DNA from: an uncultured Collinsella sp.
GTDB taxonomy: Bacteria > Actinomycetota > Coriobacteriia > Coriobacteriales > Coriobacteriaceae
NCBI GenBank assembly: GCA_900549215.1
Contig: URNJ01000099.1
Coordinates: 1 to 6,722 of the forward strand
DNA: 6,722 nucleotides
Direction: 5' to 3'
The translations under genes were made by a program, and so were the position numbers. This document shows, one piece after another, positions 6,712 to 6,722 of the stretch (its first letter is position 1; every line of letters begins with the position of its first letter). Below the pieces are notes generated by a model. The model did not search any database. It was not told where the DNA came from and was given only the letters and a program-made list of their open reading frames with translations.

Positions 6712-6722
6712 CTATATTGAGT
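6699..6722. other. Unassigned terminal 24 bases beyond the poly-G tract
   Basis: Read on the - strand in one frame, this gives T-Q-Y-S-A-G-A-A. The last four residues fit the middle of a GAGAAG-type FAD loop, but this frame is not the one used downstream of the C run. On the + strand the same bases resemble the end of the terminator at the left of the window, sharing GCGCTATAT (53-61 and 6709-6717). It may be a misread gene start, a joined foreign end, or intergenic sequence. Confidence 0.4.

Noticed and set aside
6502..6720. Short + strand frame ending in a Gly-rich stretch
   Set aside because: The glycine run is the translated poly-G tract and the rest is antisense to the conserved GNGRCN region of the oxidoreductase.

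Overview
The window is a stretch of ordinary bacterial chromosome, moderately GC-rich and densely coding. It carries three genes on the + strand (coaE, a lytic transglycosylase, uvrB) that converge on two flavoprotein genes on the - strand. The UvrB and flavoprotein sequences, the base composition and the strong AGGAGG-type ribosome binding sites fit a high-GC Gram-positive. My best guess is the Coriobacteriia (Collinsella or a relative). That is recognition from memory and cannot be proven from this sequence alone. I see no phage, insertion sequence, CRISPR array, tRNA or rRNA.

Layout: positions 1-52 hold the tail of an unseen upstream transcription unit, closed by a strong intrinsic terminator. 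A short intergenic region (about 53-178) with a candidate promoter leads into coaE (dephospho-CoA kinase, 179-820). CoaE overlaps by 8 bases a small membrane-anchored lytic transglycosylase (813-1394). After 51 bases comes uvrB (1446-3686), the damage-recognition helicase of nucleotide excision repair. A hairpin at 3692-3723 lies between the convergent genes. On the - strand, a COG2509-type FAD-dependent dehydrogenase (3752-5392) lies downstream of a BaiN/HI0933-type FAD-dependent oxidoreductase (5473 to the right end). A perfect TATAAT box and a terminator-like hairpin separate the two.

The + strand genes look like one operon of mixed housekeeping functions: coenzyme A synthesis, wall turnover and DNA repair. 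The two flavoproteins belong to different families and have no established shared pathway; both carry a Rossmann FAD-binding fold.

The oddest spot is the right end. The BaiN-like gene is cleanly coding up to 6681. Its reading then runs into 17 consecutive G (6682-6698), exactly where the N-terminal GxGxxG FAD-binding loop should be encoded. The 24 bases beyond are out of frame with the gene. They can be read as part of the missing loop, but they also resemble the terminator region at the left end. A sequencing or assembly fault near a contig end is the likeliest cause. A variable homopolymer tract is the more interesting alternative. I did not find a convincing undescribed system.
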